Assembly (NCBI GenBank): GCA_033064195.1
Contig: JARBJD010000106.1
Location: 62,001 to 126,000 of the forward strand
Source of the DNA: Blattamonas nauphoetae
Taxonomy: Eukaryota; Preaxostyla; Oxymonadida
DNA length: 64,000 bases
Direction: 5' to 3'
Shown here piece by piece: positions 1 through 11,248 of the stretch (the stretch's first letter is position 1; each line of letters starts with the position of its first letter). Below the pieces are notes generated by a model. It did not search any database. It had not been told where the DNA came from and saw nothing but the letters and a program-made list of their open reading frames with translations. Both the position numbers and the translations under genes were made by a program.

Positions 1-1
1 A

Positions 2-2692
2 TGTTCAGAAGAGAACCGATTCGACGATGACATGTGGGGCCGATTCTTCGTCAAGCCGATGATTGCGAAGCCTTTCAAGAGTGGACCAGTTGAGGAGAAG
101 AAAGGGAAGTTTGTCTTCAAGAAGACAGAAACACAGAATCCGCTTGATGTCGGACGAATCACTCCGATGGACAGTGTGACTCCATCGGAAGAACAAACAA
201 CGGATCAGCACGAACAGCCACCCACCCAAGCGTGCTCTCCAGCTGAGCTCCACTTCTTCACCTTCCACCTCGTCCCACACAGCTTGTACAACGCAGGCTT
301 CGAGTCGATTCTGCTGTTCTTCCGAGTGGACTCCACAAACAAGATCGACTCGCTGGGCGTGCATTTCCTGAAGTCGTCGATTGGAGATGAGGCGGAGATC
401 GATGCAGTTGGAGCAAATGCGATGATGGCGTGGCTGGTTCTGCTGATGGATTTGTACGAACTTCGAGCAGACCAGATCTTCCCGCACTTCGTGTTTGTGG
501 TGTCGGAGCGAGTGTTCGATCGATTTACACCGGAGATAGGAAACATCAAATCGTTCATTCCAGAAGACAACATTGTGACAGCTGCACTGACATCACCAAC
601 TGGGAATCTGCATGATCTGACAATCGAAGCAGAGGACACACTGTTGCTGGACACGGGAAAGCGACTCCAGCCGAACAACGACCCAATGTGTGTGCGATGT
701 GGATTCTGTGGGGAAGTTATTGGAGACGAGTTCTTTCATCACAAATGCTGGTACTCGCGAAGCGGATGGACGAATCTGAACTTCCCAAGAGAGCTGCTTG
801 ATCCAAAAACAAGACATTCGCTCTTCAAGTACCAACCGGAATTGAGAGACAAGATGGTCAAGTTGACAAATGTCGTTGTGTCTGAAGACGACCCAACGTT
901 CTTCTACACACAGAAGACACTGGCGGAGAGAGAAGCAGACAGACAATCGGGATCGTCTGACCGACACGCAGACACACACCCAGTTGGACTGCAAGTGAAG
1001 TACCCGTTCCCGACGATGGCTCGACCAAATGCAAGAATGTCGGGGAACCATCTGACATTCGACGTTGTGCGAGTGACGATGGTGTCGCCTGTGGAAGCGC
1101 AGAGACTTGGGCGGAGACTGCTGACCGACAGCTTCGTCTCTGCCGATCAAGCGACGCCGCTGTCGATGTCAGTCACAGTCAACTTGTCTCAGCCACTCCC
1201 TCCCCCATGTCACCTCTACCGCACTCCCTTCTACCAGTCAGAACTCGCTCACAGAGCAGCCAGAATGATCTTTCCTCCTGAATATTCTGATCCAAGCTTT
1301 ATCGAGGAGGCGGAAAAAAAGGCTGATCCTTTCTTTGCTCTCCCGTTAGAGACTGTCATCGATTTTGACGACATTGAACAGACTTCGACTCCACCTCTTG
1401 AGTACTTTGAAAGTTCGGTGCGAGAACGAGAACATGCAGACGAGCAACAGTCCAGACACAGACATGGGCAAGTTGAACCAACAACTTTGGACATTGCAGA
1501 CCCACTTGACACGTGGAACGAGGGAGAGTGGATCGAATTGGAGACAGATGGGAACTCGATCTTTGCCACAGCTGGTTCTTACTATCCTCACAGGGCCCAT
1601 GAGTTTGATGAGCCGTCCCCATTTCTGATTGATTCGAGCAAGTGCCTTGGTCAGACTATGCTTCCATTCGAGAGTGTTGGCGAGTTGCGGGAGAGGATTC
1701 GGCGATCGTTCCCGGCGATTCATCCTTCCATCCTCCGCCCTCCCCCACACACTGCGACTGCACGTCCACAACCAATGATTGAACAATGTATGTTGGTGAT
1801 CCAGCATGAACTAGAGCTGTTCTGGCAGGTACTGAGTCTGCCCAACATGACCGAACCAGATTTCGACTCATCTTTCGGGTTCTCATTCTGCGGACTGCAA
1901 ATGATTCTCCAAAAGTTCGGATTGTTCATCAAGTCCAGCGTCAATTTCCAGCGAGATCTCCGCTTGTTTGCGAAACTGCTGCTCTACAAAGCTTCTGATG
2001 TCCAGGCTCGCATTGCTACGATCAAAGGAGGTCTTGTTTCATCATGGGACAATGACATTCTGAACTGGTGTCGCCTGGCCATTTGGAGGGACACACACCC
2101 CAAAATGGAAGATGGTCCATCAGCGTCTCGAATATTGCAGATGGAGGATGAGCTGAAAGCACTTTCTGAATGGGTGAACAAGCCCGTGTGCAATGCCGCA
2201 CAATTGAAGGCTCATCAAGATCGTCTCGTTTCATACAGAACCTCCATCGTTCAACGTGCATGGACGCTTTTTGACTTTTTTGGTTCGCTGGCCATGTCTC
2301 TCCCAGCGAGCACTCTGACACAACCACAGACCCAAATTCCTGGTCAGCTGATGGACCCTTATTCGAAAACTGGAAAGGACGCAGACGTGCTGAAGGCCAT
2401 GCAGTGTGTCAGCTCGATCATCGCATACGTTGAATGCCTATCATTCGTCCGCATCTATCAATCATCAACAAGCATCTCCAAGAATTGTGAGCATGTGAAG
2501 TGTCTCGAAACATTTAACAGACTGTTGGAGTATCTTCCACAAAACTTCGACGTCACAGTTTACAATCTCATTAAATTGGGTCTGAAAATGAAAGGAGATG
2601 TAGATCATCGTCAGACCGTCGTCCCAGCCGTCAGAGGTCCGCCAATGGTGTACGAGATCCAACGAAACAAGATCAGGAAGGAAAAGGATTAA
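2..2692 (+). CDS. CR-type (Crinkler/RHS-like) protein, 3' part, left copy
   Basis: The reading frame is already open at the first bases and ends in TAA. It matches, over its whole length, the C-terminal two thirds of the minus-strand gene at 43351..48261, where the P-loop ATPase half is present; here that half lies outside the window. A short Cys-rich knuckle, CGFCGEVIGDEFFHHKC (C-x2-C-x9-H-x2-C), lies at about residue 225 and could bind zinc. The C-terminal part is alpha-helical with no recognised domain. The role is inferred from the paired copy only: CR proteins are eukaryotic effectors or mobile-element-linked proteins with an NTPase core. Within the window this copy is uninterrupted, and the next gene downstream is ARM1 on the same strand. 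Confidence 0.6.
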   Translation, partial: CSEENRFDDDMWGRFFVKPMIAKPFKSGPVEEKKGKFVFKKTETQNPLDVGRITPMDSVTPSEEQTTDQHEQPPTQACSPAELHFFTFHLVPHSLYNAGFESILLFFRVDSTNKIDSLGVHFLKSSIGDEAEIDAVGANAMMAWLVLLMDLYELRADQIFPHFVFVVSERVFDRFTPEIGNIKSFIPEDNIVTAALTSPTGNLHDLTIEAEDTLLLDTGKRLQPNNDPMCVRCGFCGEVIGDEFFHHKCWYSRSGWTNLNFPRELLDPKTRHSLFKYQPELRDKMVKLTNVVVSEDDPTFFYTQKTLAEREADRQSGSSDRHADTHPVGLQVKYPFPTMARPNARMSGNHLTFDVVRVTMVSPVEAQRLGRRLLTDSFVSADQATPLSMSVTVNLSQPLPPPCHLYRTPFYQSELAHRAARMIFPPEYSDPSFIEEAEKKADPFFALPLETVIDFDDIEQTSTPPLEYFESSVREREHADEQQSRHRHGQVEPTTLDIADPLDTWNEGEWIELETDGNSIFATAGSYYPHRAHEFDEPSPFLIDSSKCLGQTMLPFESVGELRERIRRSFPAIHPSILRPPPHTATARPQPMIEQCMLVIQHELELFWQVLSLPNMTEPDFDSSFGFSFCGLQMILQKFGLFIKSSVNFQRDLRLFAKLLLYKASDVQARIATIKGGLVSSWDNDILNWCRLAIWRDTHPKMEDGPSASRILQMEDELKALSEWVNKPVCNAAQLKAHQDRLVSYRTSIVQRAWTLFDFFGSLAMSLPASTLTQPQTQIPGQLMDPYSKTGKDADVLKAMQCVSSIIAYVECLSFVRIYQSSTSISKNCEHVKCLETFNRLLEYLPQNFDVTVYNLIKLGLKMKGDVDHRQTVVPAVRGPPMVYEIQRNKIRKEKD

Positions 2693-4679
2693 CCAGGCCC
2701 TTTTTTGGACGAGAGTGGAGATTAGGTCAGAGCGGTTTACTTCATTTCAACTTTAAAATGTCATGATTAGAGCATATTTTTCGAAAAATCCAGTTTTCGT
2801 TGCGACGACATACTAAGAGACGGGTTGAAGCACTTGGTTCAGGCCAAATAGTTGAGATTCGAATTCGAGCACGGATTAAGGGGATGATCCATCAAACATA
2901 CCTCCCAAGCACAAATTGGGGAGAAAAAGCGGTAAAACACAACCTAGTCCTCGCGCTAACCGTATCCAATCTTCGAAGCTACTCGAACCAATCGTTCATT
3001 CAACAATTCCAGAATCCATCGAAATCAATAACGAATTCTCCCTTGATATACATTCAAATACATCAACAACTGATGCATTCACAATTACTGCCAATGACCG
3101 AAAATATATCCAAATTTCAAAGCAACTTCTACAATACGAAATGAAAAGAAAGCGAATCAATGTTCCAACAATGTCGGAGCCACCACCCCTGGAAATTGAT
3201 GAGATCTCTCTTCCTGCCTCCATCACGTCAGATTGGAGATTGATCTTGCAGGATTCGATCACGACAGATGATCTGCGGCAAGGATGTATCTCTCTCTCTT
3301 CGATCACGTCATCTCTACTCTGATTCTGTCCCAGACCGAAATAAATCATGCGATCCGATTCCTTCAATATGCTACCATGCACATCGAACATCGTCAAAAA
3401 CCCGATAACAAGCTCCTCGAGAACATATTCTCGAAATCACAGGAAAATTACATAAAACAGGTCTCGTCGTTGATCAACCTTCTCTCACTTCCATCTGACA
3501 CACTCCGAGCTGCTGCTTTCGCCTTCTTCGACGTTGGCCTTCGTTTTTCATCAACGCACTTCACTCTTGAAATAGCTGCAACAGGATTGCTGCCTCAACT
3601 CTTCCTCGTCCTAAAACCACACGAAATTCCGTTGAACAACACAACGATGGAGTTCCACCGACATCTCACTTCGATTGTGGACCACTTTTTCAACTTTGCC
3701 TCACCAGAGATGATACACAGCTATCTCAAAGACAAAACGAGAGCATCCGAAATCAGCGAACCAATTTTCGAATCGTTCTGCTCGTATCTGCAGTATCTCA
3801 TGGATGCCCCAGTTTCTCCACCTGATCAGCACTCTGGCTTCACGTTTCTGTTTAACATGACCCAATTCGATCTCCATCACATCGATCAGCACTGTCTGTC
3901 CTCCTCTCCCTCTGTTCAGCATTATTTTGGTGAAGTTCGGCGGAAACTTATGAACGAGCTCGCTTTCTTGTTTGGACACCCCTCTTTGATTGCGGTCACA
4001 GGTTCTATCAAATCTGGCGATATTGGTTCAAGTGATGATCACTCCATGGTGAAAGCATTTGAACATCTGCTTGGAAGAGTGAGCGAGGGGACGAAGATCT
4101 CCGATCTCGCTGTCAATGCTGTGAAAAGCTTTTTTTCTTGTTTGTCGGATACAGTCAGACTGTATTTCTGGACTGATGACACTTTTAGTCTCACAATGTA
4201 CAAGATAATTGTCTCTTCATCGAAGTTGGACTCGAAGGCACTGGGGACTCTCTTCACACCGTCACAGCCACACCACGCGACTGCTGCTCTCACAGCGTTC
4301 AATGAGTTCATCGATCATGTGGACAATGTGGCAGACAGGAACTATGTTTGGAAAGGATGGTTCCCCAACTTCATCAACGTGATTAATCCATCGAAACTGC
4401 CATTCACTCCTGAATTCACGAAACTCCACACCAAACTCATAAAACAGTTGGGCGATCACTGCATGATGATCCGTTACCCTGAGCAAATGTGCAAACACAC
4501 CCTGAACAGTGTGTGCTGGGAAAAAAAGTTTGTCAGCACAACTTGCACACTTTCTGCAATTTTTGTGAACCACGTTCACAAAATCATGGTTGGGAAAAAT
4601 CAAAGAGAAGTGATCGAACACCAGAATCTCTCATTTCAGGAATCAGAGACATTATCTTGGAGTGTTTTTTGATTTAATT

Positions 4680-5224
4680 TGACAAAAGCGATACATTTAC
4701 AGTCCATTCTGATGACTATTCGTGTCCGAACCATAATTGTGAAGGCTTTCTTCTTCTTCCCTTTGTTCCAAAAAGTCTTAAGGAATGGAGCAGGTTAACA
4801 AACTATTGGACATTGTTTTCATGTGATATCTTCTGAGTTGTGAATTTGAGATTTGTTTCACTCGATTGAGCCTAGTTACTCATGGAGTAGATCATCCTCC
4901 AGAATCTGTGCTGAAAAACAGAAATGATGGGCCCAAATAGCACAAGATCGAACAACATGCACAAACCACCACAAACACAACATCCAACACAATGACTTCT
5001 GAAAAGATTAATCAACAGCTAGGGTGTTTTCTCTTCTCTCTTTCATCTTTCTTCTCCTTTTTTTGCTCGAAGTCTCATCTATCACTCACAGATTGTGACC
5101 GTAACAGGGAACATTGTTGTGCCGGAATAGTATGTCCCCCTCTCGATTCCCTCTCTTTTATGGACTGTGCACTGATTTAGAACATCATTAAAGATGGATG
5201 GGATCTGGAATGAGATGGATCAGT
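4680..5224. other. AT-rich stretch with no recognisable gene
   Basis: This lies between the left end of the outer element and its tandem array. It has stops in all frames at short intervals and pyrimidine-rich runs. I see no gene or RNA structure. Confidence 0.5.
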
Positions 5225-5745
5225 CTGCCAGTCACGATCGGACAAGGTTATGCTGAAATGCTCTCACCGTCTGTTGCCCTCTCTGTTTACCTCTCTCATT
5301 GTTGTTTTTTTTCTAAATTAGGACTTAATTGTTGATAGATTGAAAATGAAAAGTGAATGATCAAACTGACCGTCGCGGTAGGGCAAGGTAATGCTGAAGA
5401 GCGTATACTGTATGCTTCCCTCTCTGTTTACATCTCTATTTATTGTTTTTTCTCTTTTTTAAGACCAAATTACCAGTAGATACAGTGTAAAATGACTCCG
5501 ATCAAACCTGTTGTCCTGATCGGACAGTGGATTGCAGACTCACGCACGTCGTGTGTTTCTCTCTTTGTTTGCCTCAATCTTTATTGTTTTTCTCCTTTTG
5601 AAGACTTATTGAGCAATAGGTACCTTTTGAAATGACTCCGTTCAAATGGGCTGTACTGATCTGACAATGTAATGCCGAAGCGCACAAACGGTATGTTCCT
5701 TCCTTTGCTTTCATCTCATTTATCTTCTTGAATTATCCTTTTCTC
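5225..5745. repeat. Four diverged tandem repeats of about 141 bp
   Basis: The block GATCGGACAAGGTTATGCTG recurs in diverged form near 5236, 5377, 5519 and 5660. Each is followed by CCCTCTCTGTTT-like and TTATTGTTTTT-like stretches and then ATGACTCCGATCAA-like text. The spacing is close to 141 bp. The array belongs to the outer element. No protein is evident. Confidence 0.7.
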
Positions 5746-6000
5746 TCACCTTCTCATTCCTCTCATCTCTTTCTCTCGTGTTCCATTTTCTCGTGATGCT
5801 GATTCTTTTACACAGTCTCTGCTGTCCCTGAAGCCAAACTGTCCATATGGGAATGGAGCCGTGGTGGTGAACCTCTCCTCTACTCGTGTTATCTCAGCAC
5901 AGAGCGCCAACCACACCCTTCGCATTCTTGTCGTCATCATCAATGGATTGGACAGCCCTCTGTGCTCAAACAACCCCAAATGCCGCACGATGACCTGCAT

Positions 6001-6506
6001 GGGCCATCTCAATTTAAAGTTGGTTTTCTCGAGTACCGTTGGTATTCTAAGCTGCAGTTGGTTTTCTGAACGACCGTTGGTATTCTAAGCTGCAGTTGGT
6101 TTTCTGAACGACCGTTGGTTTTCTGAATGACCGTTGGAAATCTGCAAAAACAGTTGGTTTTTTTAAACCATATCAGTGTGGATGTTTGATCAAAAAAAAA
6201 TGGACAAATAGACGAGTTGGTAGATTCAGAGACTTCCGCTGTTGGGACCCAGGTTCGAATCCCGGGATCGTCAACTTTTTTCTTCAATGGATTTTTCTGA
6301 CATGATCATACACATTTTTGTGAAATTATAGCAGTATTCATGATCGGATGAGTAATGTTCGACAATTGGATTGAATTTGCCTTTTTTGAATCGGATCATC
6401 CCACTCTCTCTTAAACTCACCTCTTCTCTCCAATCAACTTATTGAGACTCTTCGATAGTTCAGGATGCACCATACAACAGCAATCAACACCTGGATGCGA
6501 AGCGCT
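6001..6506 (+). repeat. Left terminal inverted repeat of the inner element
   Basis: This is the reverse complement of 12046..12552. Its outer 150 bp hold several copies of a short module built around GTTGGTTTTCTGAACGACC, alternating with GTTGGTATTCTAAGCTGCA. The tRNA-like sequence follows at 6211..6272. Confidence 0.85.
6211..6272 (+). other. Truncated tRNA-like sequence (left arm)
   Basis: This 62-nt stretch ends in a canonical T-arm, GGTTCGAATCC. The 3' acceptor strand GATCGTC pairs with 5' GACGAGT in six of seven positions, counting one wobble pair. An anticodon-loop-like CTTCCGC (possible anticodon UCC) is present, but its stem is poor and the D-arm is largely missing. It is about 10 nt shorter than a normal tRNA, so a working tRNA is doubtful. 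It may be a tRNA-derived promoter module or a SINE-like remnant. Confidence 0.45.
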
Positions 6507-7074
6507 GAAGTTTGAAGCGGAGATCAAGAATACTGAAGCCATCCAATTCTCCTCATTCTCTACTGCCATCTGCAGATTGGTTGGACGGTTGAAACGCACT
6601 CGATTCATATGATATGGATTTCATTGTTTTCTGGAACCAGATAGTAAGTCATCCCCAACTCCTGTGCTGCACAAATCCAGTTTGTTTTTGAACACTTCAC
6701 CAACCAATATTTCGGAAACAAGACAATATCACGTCTTCAATTCATTCAGTGCATGTCACAAGCAATCAAGAAAACAAAATATTCGCGAAAATAGGCTCAG
6801 AAACTGGTAAAGAATGGGTAAAACGATAATAGCCTCAGATCCCCTCCCCCGAATCTCTAACGTCTCATGTACAGGCAAGAACGGGCAGGACGCACAGAGC
6901 AAGACACTGCCAGAACAGAAAGCGACAGCGAGATTCAGCGCAGAACAGGACAGCCAAATAATGACGAGCTTCGAAGCAGAACAGAACGCGGAGGAAGAAA
7001 GAGGATGGGACACGAACCAAAAGAAAGGGAACGGGCCACGACGGCAGATCCACCCAATCCGATCGGAGAAACAA
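6507..7074. other. Inner-element spacer without a clear gene
   Basis: This lies between the left inverted repeat and the 3' end of the phosphatase-fold gene. Short open frames exist on both strands but none looks like a protein; 6860..7080 is purine-rich. It may hold the 3' untranslated region of the minus-strand gene. Confidence 0.4.
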
Positions 7075-8745
7075 TCAGAAATGGTGCTTCTTCATCGCAG
7101 CCACAGCCTTCCCCTTCGCGACTGGTGTTGTCGGTGTTCTCTTCTTCACACTCGCAGAATGCACACTGCCGTATTTTGGGGAAGAGGGGGAGGGTGTGGG
7201 AGGGGTTGTGGGGAGCGAGACCAACTTTGGGGCTGGCTTCGAGTGTTGCGGCGAGCGCATCCCATTCCCGCGCGAGAACCGGAGCATCGTCACAAGAACA
7301 GGACTCGGCGGTTCGTTCAAGTTCGCGTGGTCCTTCGGAGGCGAAAGGGGGTTTGTGAGTGTGGGCGACGAGGGGCGAGAGCGGTCTGTGTTGTAGTCCG
7401 CTGCCGACGGAGGGGTGTGCGGTGGGGGCGAGAAGAGCGGCAGGAAGTGCTGGTCGGTGCGCAGTGAGAGCGGGGTGGGGTTCAGTTCAATCACCGACTC
7501 GCTTTCTTCGCTCGTTGCGCACGTCGGCGAATCAATTCGCGAGGAGGAGGCCAGCGAATCCAGTGACGCTGCGGACGAGACTTGTGTGAGTGTGGGCGGC
7601 CGGGCATGCCGTTCGGGAGTGGTCGAGTCTGATTTGGCGCGTGTGTTCGGCGATGGCGTATTTCGGTCCAAACTCGTCGCAGGACTGCGAAGTGGTTCTG
7701 CCGACGATTTCGGAGCGGTGCCCGGCCGATCCTTGCCGTCGGAGGGCGTTTTGTTCGATTGTCCGAAGAGCTGACAGTTTCGGCTTCCAGCTTCCATCAA
7801 TTCCAGAATCGTCGGGTGCCCCAAGAATTGTACCGGCACATTCTGAACATTAATCTGCGGCACGTCCAATCCGAGTGGAGTGTAGCTTCAGCAAGCGCTG
7901 GTCAGCGGGTGGGCGACACGCGAAAGAAGCGGGCTCGTTTTCGCCAACTTCAGCGGCATTCGGTGTCTCCTCGCATCGCCCGACTGCAGAATCGATCCCG
8001 CAGGCTCCGTCCCGCTTGTCGGTTCACTCGTCTGCGGTCGTTTCGTCAACAAGCTCGATTTCGGTTTCACAACACACGGCGCCAGTGAGCTGGGGAGCTT
8101 CACTTTCGGAGCAGTACGCACACTCGGCGCAGACTGAGTCAGTCGCACTGCCTGGTTGAACGACGTTTTGTGAAGAGTGAACGATTCCTGCAAAAGACGA
8201 GGCGTTCGCACAAGACGACTAATCACTCCAGCTTGCTTCCTCAACCCCGAAACGAACGATCGCTTCATCCGAGTCCGCCGGCTCAGCGACGTCACTTCCA
8301 TCGCATGCTCCACTCACCAACTGTAGTGGTGAATCAGAAAAATCGATACAATCAGCATCGCGCGGTTGTGCCCTTGAGGTGAATGAACCAGGATCACCCC
8401 GTCACCATCAAGTGCTTTGTCAAGAAAGCTGCACACACGGCTCACATGTTTCGCTGGCGATGCCAAGAATGTCGAAGGATCTAACTCAGACATCGGCAGA
8501 GACAGTATCGACACGTTATTCACACTCCAAACATTCGAACCAGATGTCGTTCCAGTTCCACAGATCACCACATGAGTGATTCGTTGAGTGTTCAGAAACT
8601 TGCGAACGAGGAGAATGACGGCGAGAAGAAAACGAACAGCAATCGAAGAAGTGGTATCCTCATTCCCCAAAAACAATTGAGGCATCAGCTTAGACACAGG
8701 CGTGGGTGGAGATGGAGGAACCATCATCGGTCCGAGTTCTCGCAA
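7075..8745 (-). pseudogene. Dual-specificity-phosphatase-fold protein with dead active site, C-terminal part
   Basis: A single reading frame of about 557 codons is interrupted only by two TGA codons. Its first part follows the dual-specificity phosphatase pattern: LMPQLFLGNEDTTSS, then a core strand VVICGTG, then ILVHSPQGHNRAMLIVSIFL, then a helix VEHAMEVTSLSRRTR and FVSGLRKQ. The signature should be HC-x5-R; here it is HSPQGHNR, with serine in place of the nucleophilic cysteine, so catalysis is not expected (compare STYX-type pseudophosphatases). About 330 residues rich in Ser, Pro and Thr follow, ending in a basic tail. Upstream pieces lie at 8797..10660. One TGA falls just before VEHAM and the other before the Pro/Ser-rich tail. 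It is probably a captured, decaying gene of the inner element. An alternative is a host pseudophosphatase read with stop suppression, for which there is no support. Confidence 0.55.
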
Positions 8746-8796
8746 AGTGGAGTACGTCGGCTAATCACATTGACTGTGACGTGCATGTTGTGATGG

Positions 8797-10660
8797 CTAC
8801 TGTTCCAGTGAGGATGAACTGTGTCTGACAGAGTGCGATATGGAGAGGACGCCAAAAGTTGTATCGGAGGTTGTTGAGCAGGATGTGTATGTGCAGGCGG
8901 TGACTGTCACATCAAAAAATAGGCCTGAAGCTGACATTTTTGACAGACTTCCTTGACATCGAGTGTGAGATGAGGAGTGATGAGTAGTCGAAGGCGGAGA
9001 TGAAAATCCATTATCCAGATTGTCCGCTTGAACACTGACAGATTGAATCGAATTTTGAGTCGGTGACAAGACTTGAAGGTGGGAATTTGGATGGACACGA
9101 AATCGAGATCCCTCTGCCGTCATGTGTGGAGGATCACGTGGAGAACGAGCATTCTCTGATGATGGGATGATGTTGACGAGGCTGGACGGGAGGGCAGAGT
9201 TCCGACAGACGCGGATGACAGGGTCGATGGAAGAACGACGATCAGTTTGGAGGATGCCAGATCATCCATACACATTGATGTTCGTGGCAGCAAAGAGGTC
9301 AGTTATGAGGCTGTGAGTCCGCTGGGTTCCAGGAACAGCGCTGCCAAATCTTCTGTTCTGTTCATCTGTTTGGTGAGTGTGATTGTGGTGAATCCAGAAG
9401 GGATTGTGGGGTGTGTGTGAGTTGGACACGACGCGCTTGGTTGAGCAAACTCCCCAAATTGATTGTCGTCTTCCGACGCAACAGTGAAACTGTCACGTGA
9501 CAACAAGAATGTTCCCCTCTGTCTCATACCCTCCCTTTTCGCCCACTCCTTCTCTTCTTCTTCCCCCATCTGACCTGGCGGAAGAAAGATTCTCCTCTCC
9601 CCTTCACACGCAGCCACAATCTGCTGATCTTTCTCCAACACACTCCCAACACTCGACAGGCTCGCGAAACTTGATGCACAACATTTCAAGCTGACAGTGT
9701 CGCCTGCATCGTCTGGCATTGTCCAACCTTCCACAGAAGAGACAATAGTGAGTGTGGACATTGTGAGCTCGTCCTCTCTTCTTCCTCCCTCTTCGCCAAT
9801 CCTCCTGTTTCCGCTTCTTCTTCACCAGGAATGTCCCATTCGTTCTTTGCTCCTCTTCTTCGCTCTTCTTCCAGTGCATTTTAAGGCTTCGAGTTGTTGT
9901 TTTGCTCGTTCAACCGTTTAGATTCTTGTTTCAGCCATTCGTTCTCTTCACTTGTTTGATACTCATCCAGCGAGTCGTTCTCATCTTCATCCCTCCTTCC
10001 TCTCATCACTTCCTTCTCCAACACTCCCAACACCCCAACCATCCCTTCCACCACTCTCCCCCTCTCTACTCCCATCCTCACCACTCTCTTCATCTTCTTC
10101 TCACACCATTTTCGAGTTCATGGACGTGGTCTTGGAGTGTACAGACTACAATTGTCCAATCTGAGCTCTGTCGACTCTTTCATTCCTTACAAGCCTGTTC
10201 TTCTTCTCTCTCCCATCTCCTTCATTCCACTTGACCTTCCGCTCATCAGCATCTCGTCGTTGAGTGGAAGGATGGAGAAGAGGAGGTTGGTTGCAGATGG
10301 AAGAGGAAATAGAGAAATGGGGGACGAGGTGGAGGAAGTGGACGAGACCAATTCTGAAATCTTCGTGGAAAGCTGATCAAGAAGATTGATTGTTCAGGCG
10401 AGGCTGGAGACACAGGTTGTGATCTGGTCGAGTGAGATGTCGGGATGGTACGAGGAATGGAGAACATGAGTTGGTTGTTGACCGGAGGAGAGACGAGTGA
10501 AGACGACGAATGATATGAACGAAGCTGTGAGAAGCACGACAATTAGTGTGTTGGTTCTTCTTTCAGCTCGTCGTCGAGTTAGAGTGATGGCGGAAGGGTC
10601 GGTTCGGGATGATCGAGCTTATGATCGTAAGCTTCCATTGTCTCACCAACAGAGAGAATT
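8797..10660 (-). pseudogene. Decayed upstream exons of the phosphatase-fold gene
   Basis: Several protein-like minus-strand blocks precede the phosphatase region. One near 10500..10660 starts METAYD-like text (ATG GAA GCT TAC GAT) and, in a shifted frame, reaches a membrane-span-like TNTLIVVLLTASFISFVVF after basic RRRAERR. A charged coiled-coil-like block (KRVVRMGVERGRVVEGMVGV) lies at 9881..10093, a block starting MSTLTIVSSVEGWT at 9303..9761, and a Ser-rich block at 8797..9123. I could not find a consistent set of introns joining them to each other or to 7075..8745, which suggests decay. A membrane-anchored protein ending in the pseudophosphatase is possible but unproven. Confidence 0.35.
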
Positions 10661-11248
10661 AAAACGTTCAAAGGGTGTCGTCCTTGGAAGCAAGGGCAGC
10701 GAGAGGGGATGAAGAGAGGGCGACTTCAGTCTTTCCACTGTGGGGCGGTAGTCAATGAACATTTGTGTCGACTTAGCGTGGAATTCGTGTTCTGAGGGAA
10801 TTTTCGAGCCCAGAGTGGAAAGTATACGATAGACGGGTGAAGGAAAAGGGAGAGATCTCTATTGGGTAATGAAGAGACCACGGAGGGTGATCAAGGTGGT
10901 CGATGTGATGTGAGGGTGAAAGCCTGGCGGAACAATCCCAAAAGAAGAAGTAGATGGGTTGTGGAACGTGGGGAGGTCGGAAAGTTTGGGAGAGGCTTCG
11001 ATATATTAAAATTTTGTGCTGACATCAACAAAATCAGTGCAGAACTTGTTGAGCATCAATATCCGCGTAGAGAAGAGAAATATGTATGCCATCTTCTGCA
11101 GATAACTTTCTTTCGTTTCAAATGTGTCCGGATTGTCTGTAGTATGCAAATCTTTCGCAATAAGTGTTAAATTTTGGCGTGTTCTGAGATTAACTGCCGC
11201 AGCTACTGAAGGCGGGGAGAGCTTCGAAGGAAAATGAAAATGTGAACA
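10661..11248. other. Inner-element interior without a supported gene
   Basis: Both strands have short open frames of low protein character. I see no RNA gene and no repeat. It separates the phosphatase-gene pieces from the signal-anchor fragment at 11249..11959, both read on the minus strand. Confidence 0.4.

Noticed and set aside
6211-6272. Functional tRNA gene
   Set aside because: The D-arm is missing and the anticodon stem is poorly paired, with a total length of 62 nt. It is also an integral part of both element arms.
6814-7589. Arg-rich plus-strand open frames opposite the pseudophosphatase tail
   Set aside because: They are antisense to a Ser/Pro-rich coding tail. The Arg-rich, low-complexity composition is typical of a shadow frame.
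7075-8745. TGA as a sense codon in this genome
   Set aside because: ARM1, ARM3, both surface genes, the FYR gene and the kinase all end in TGA at the expected place, so TGA works as a stop.
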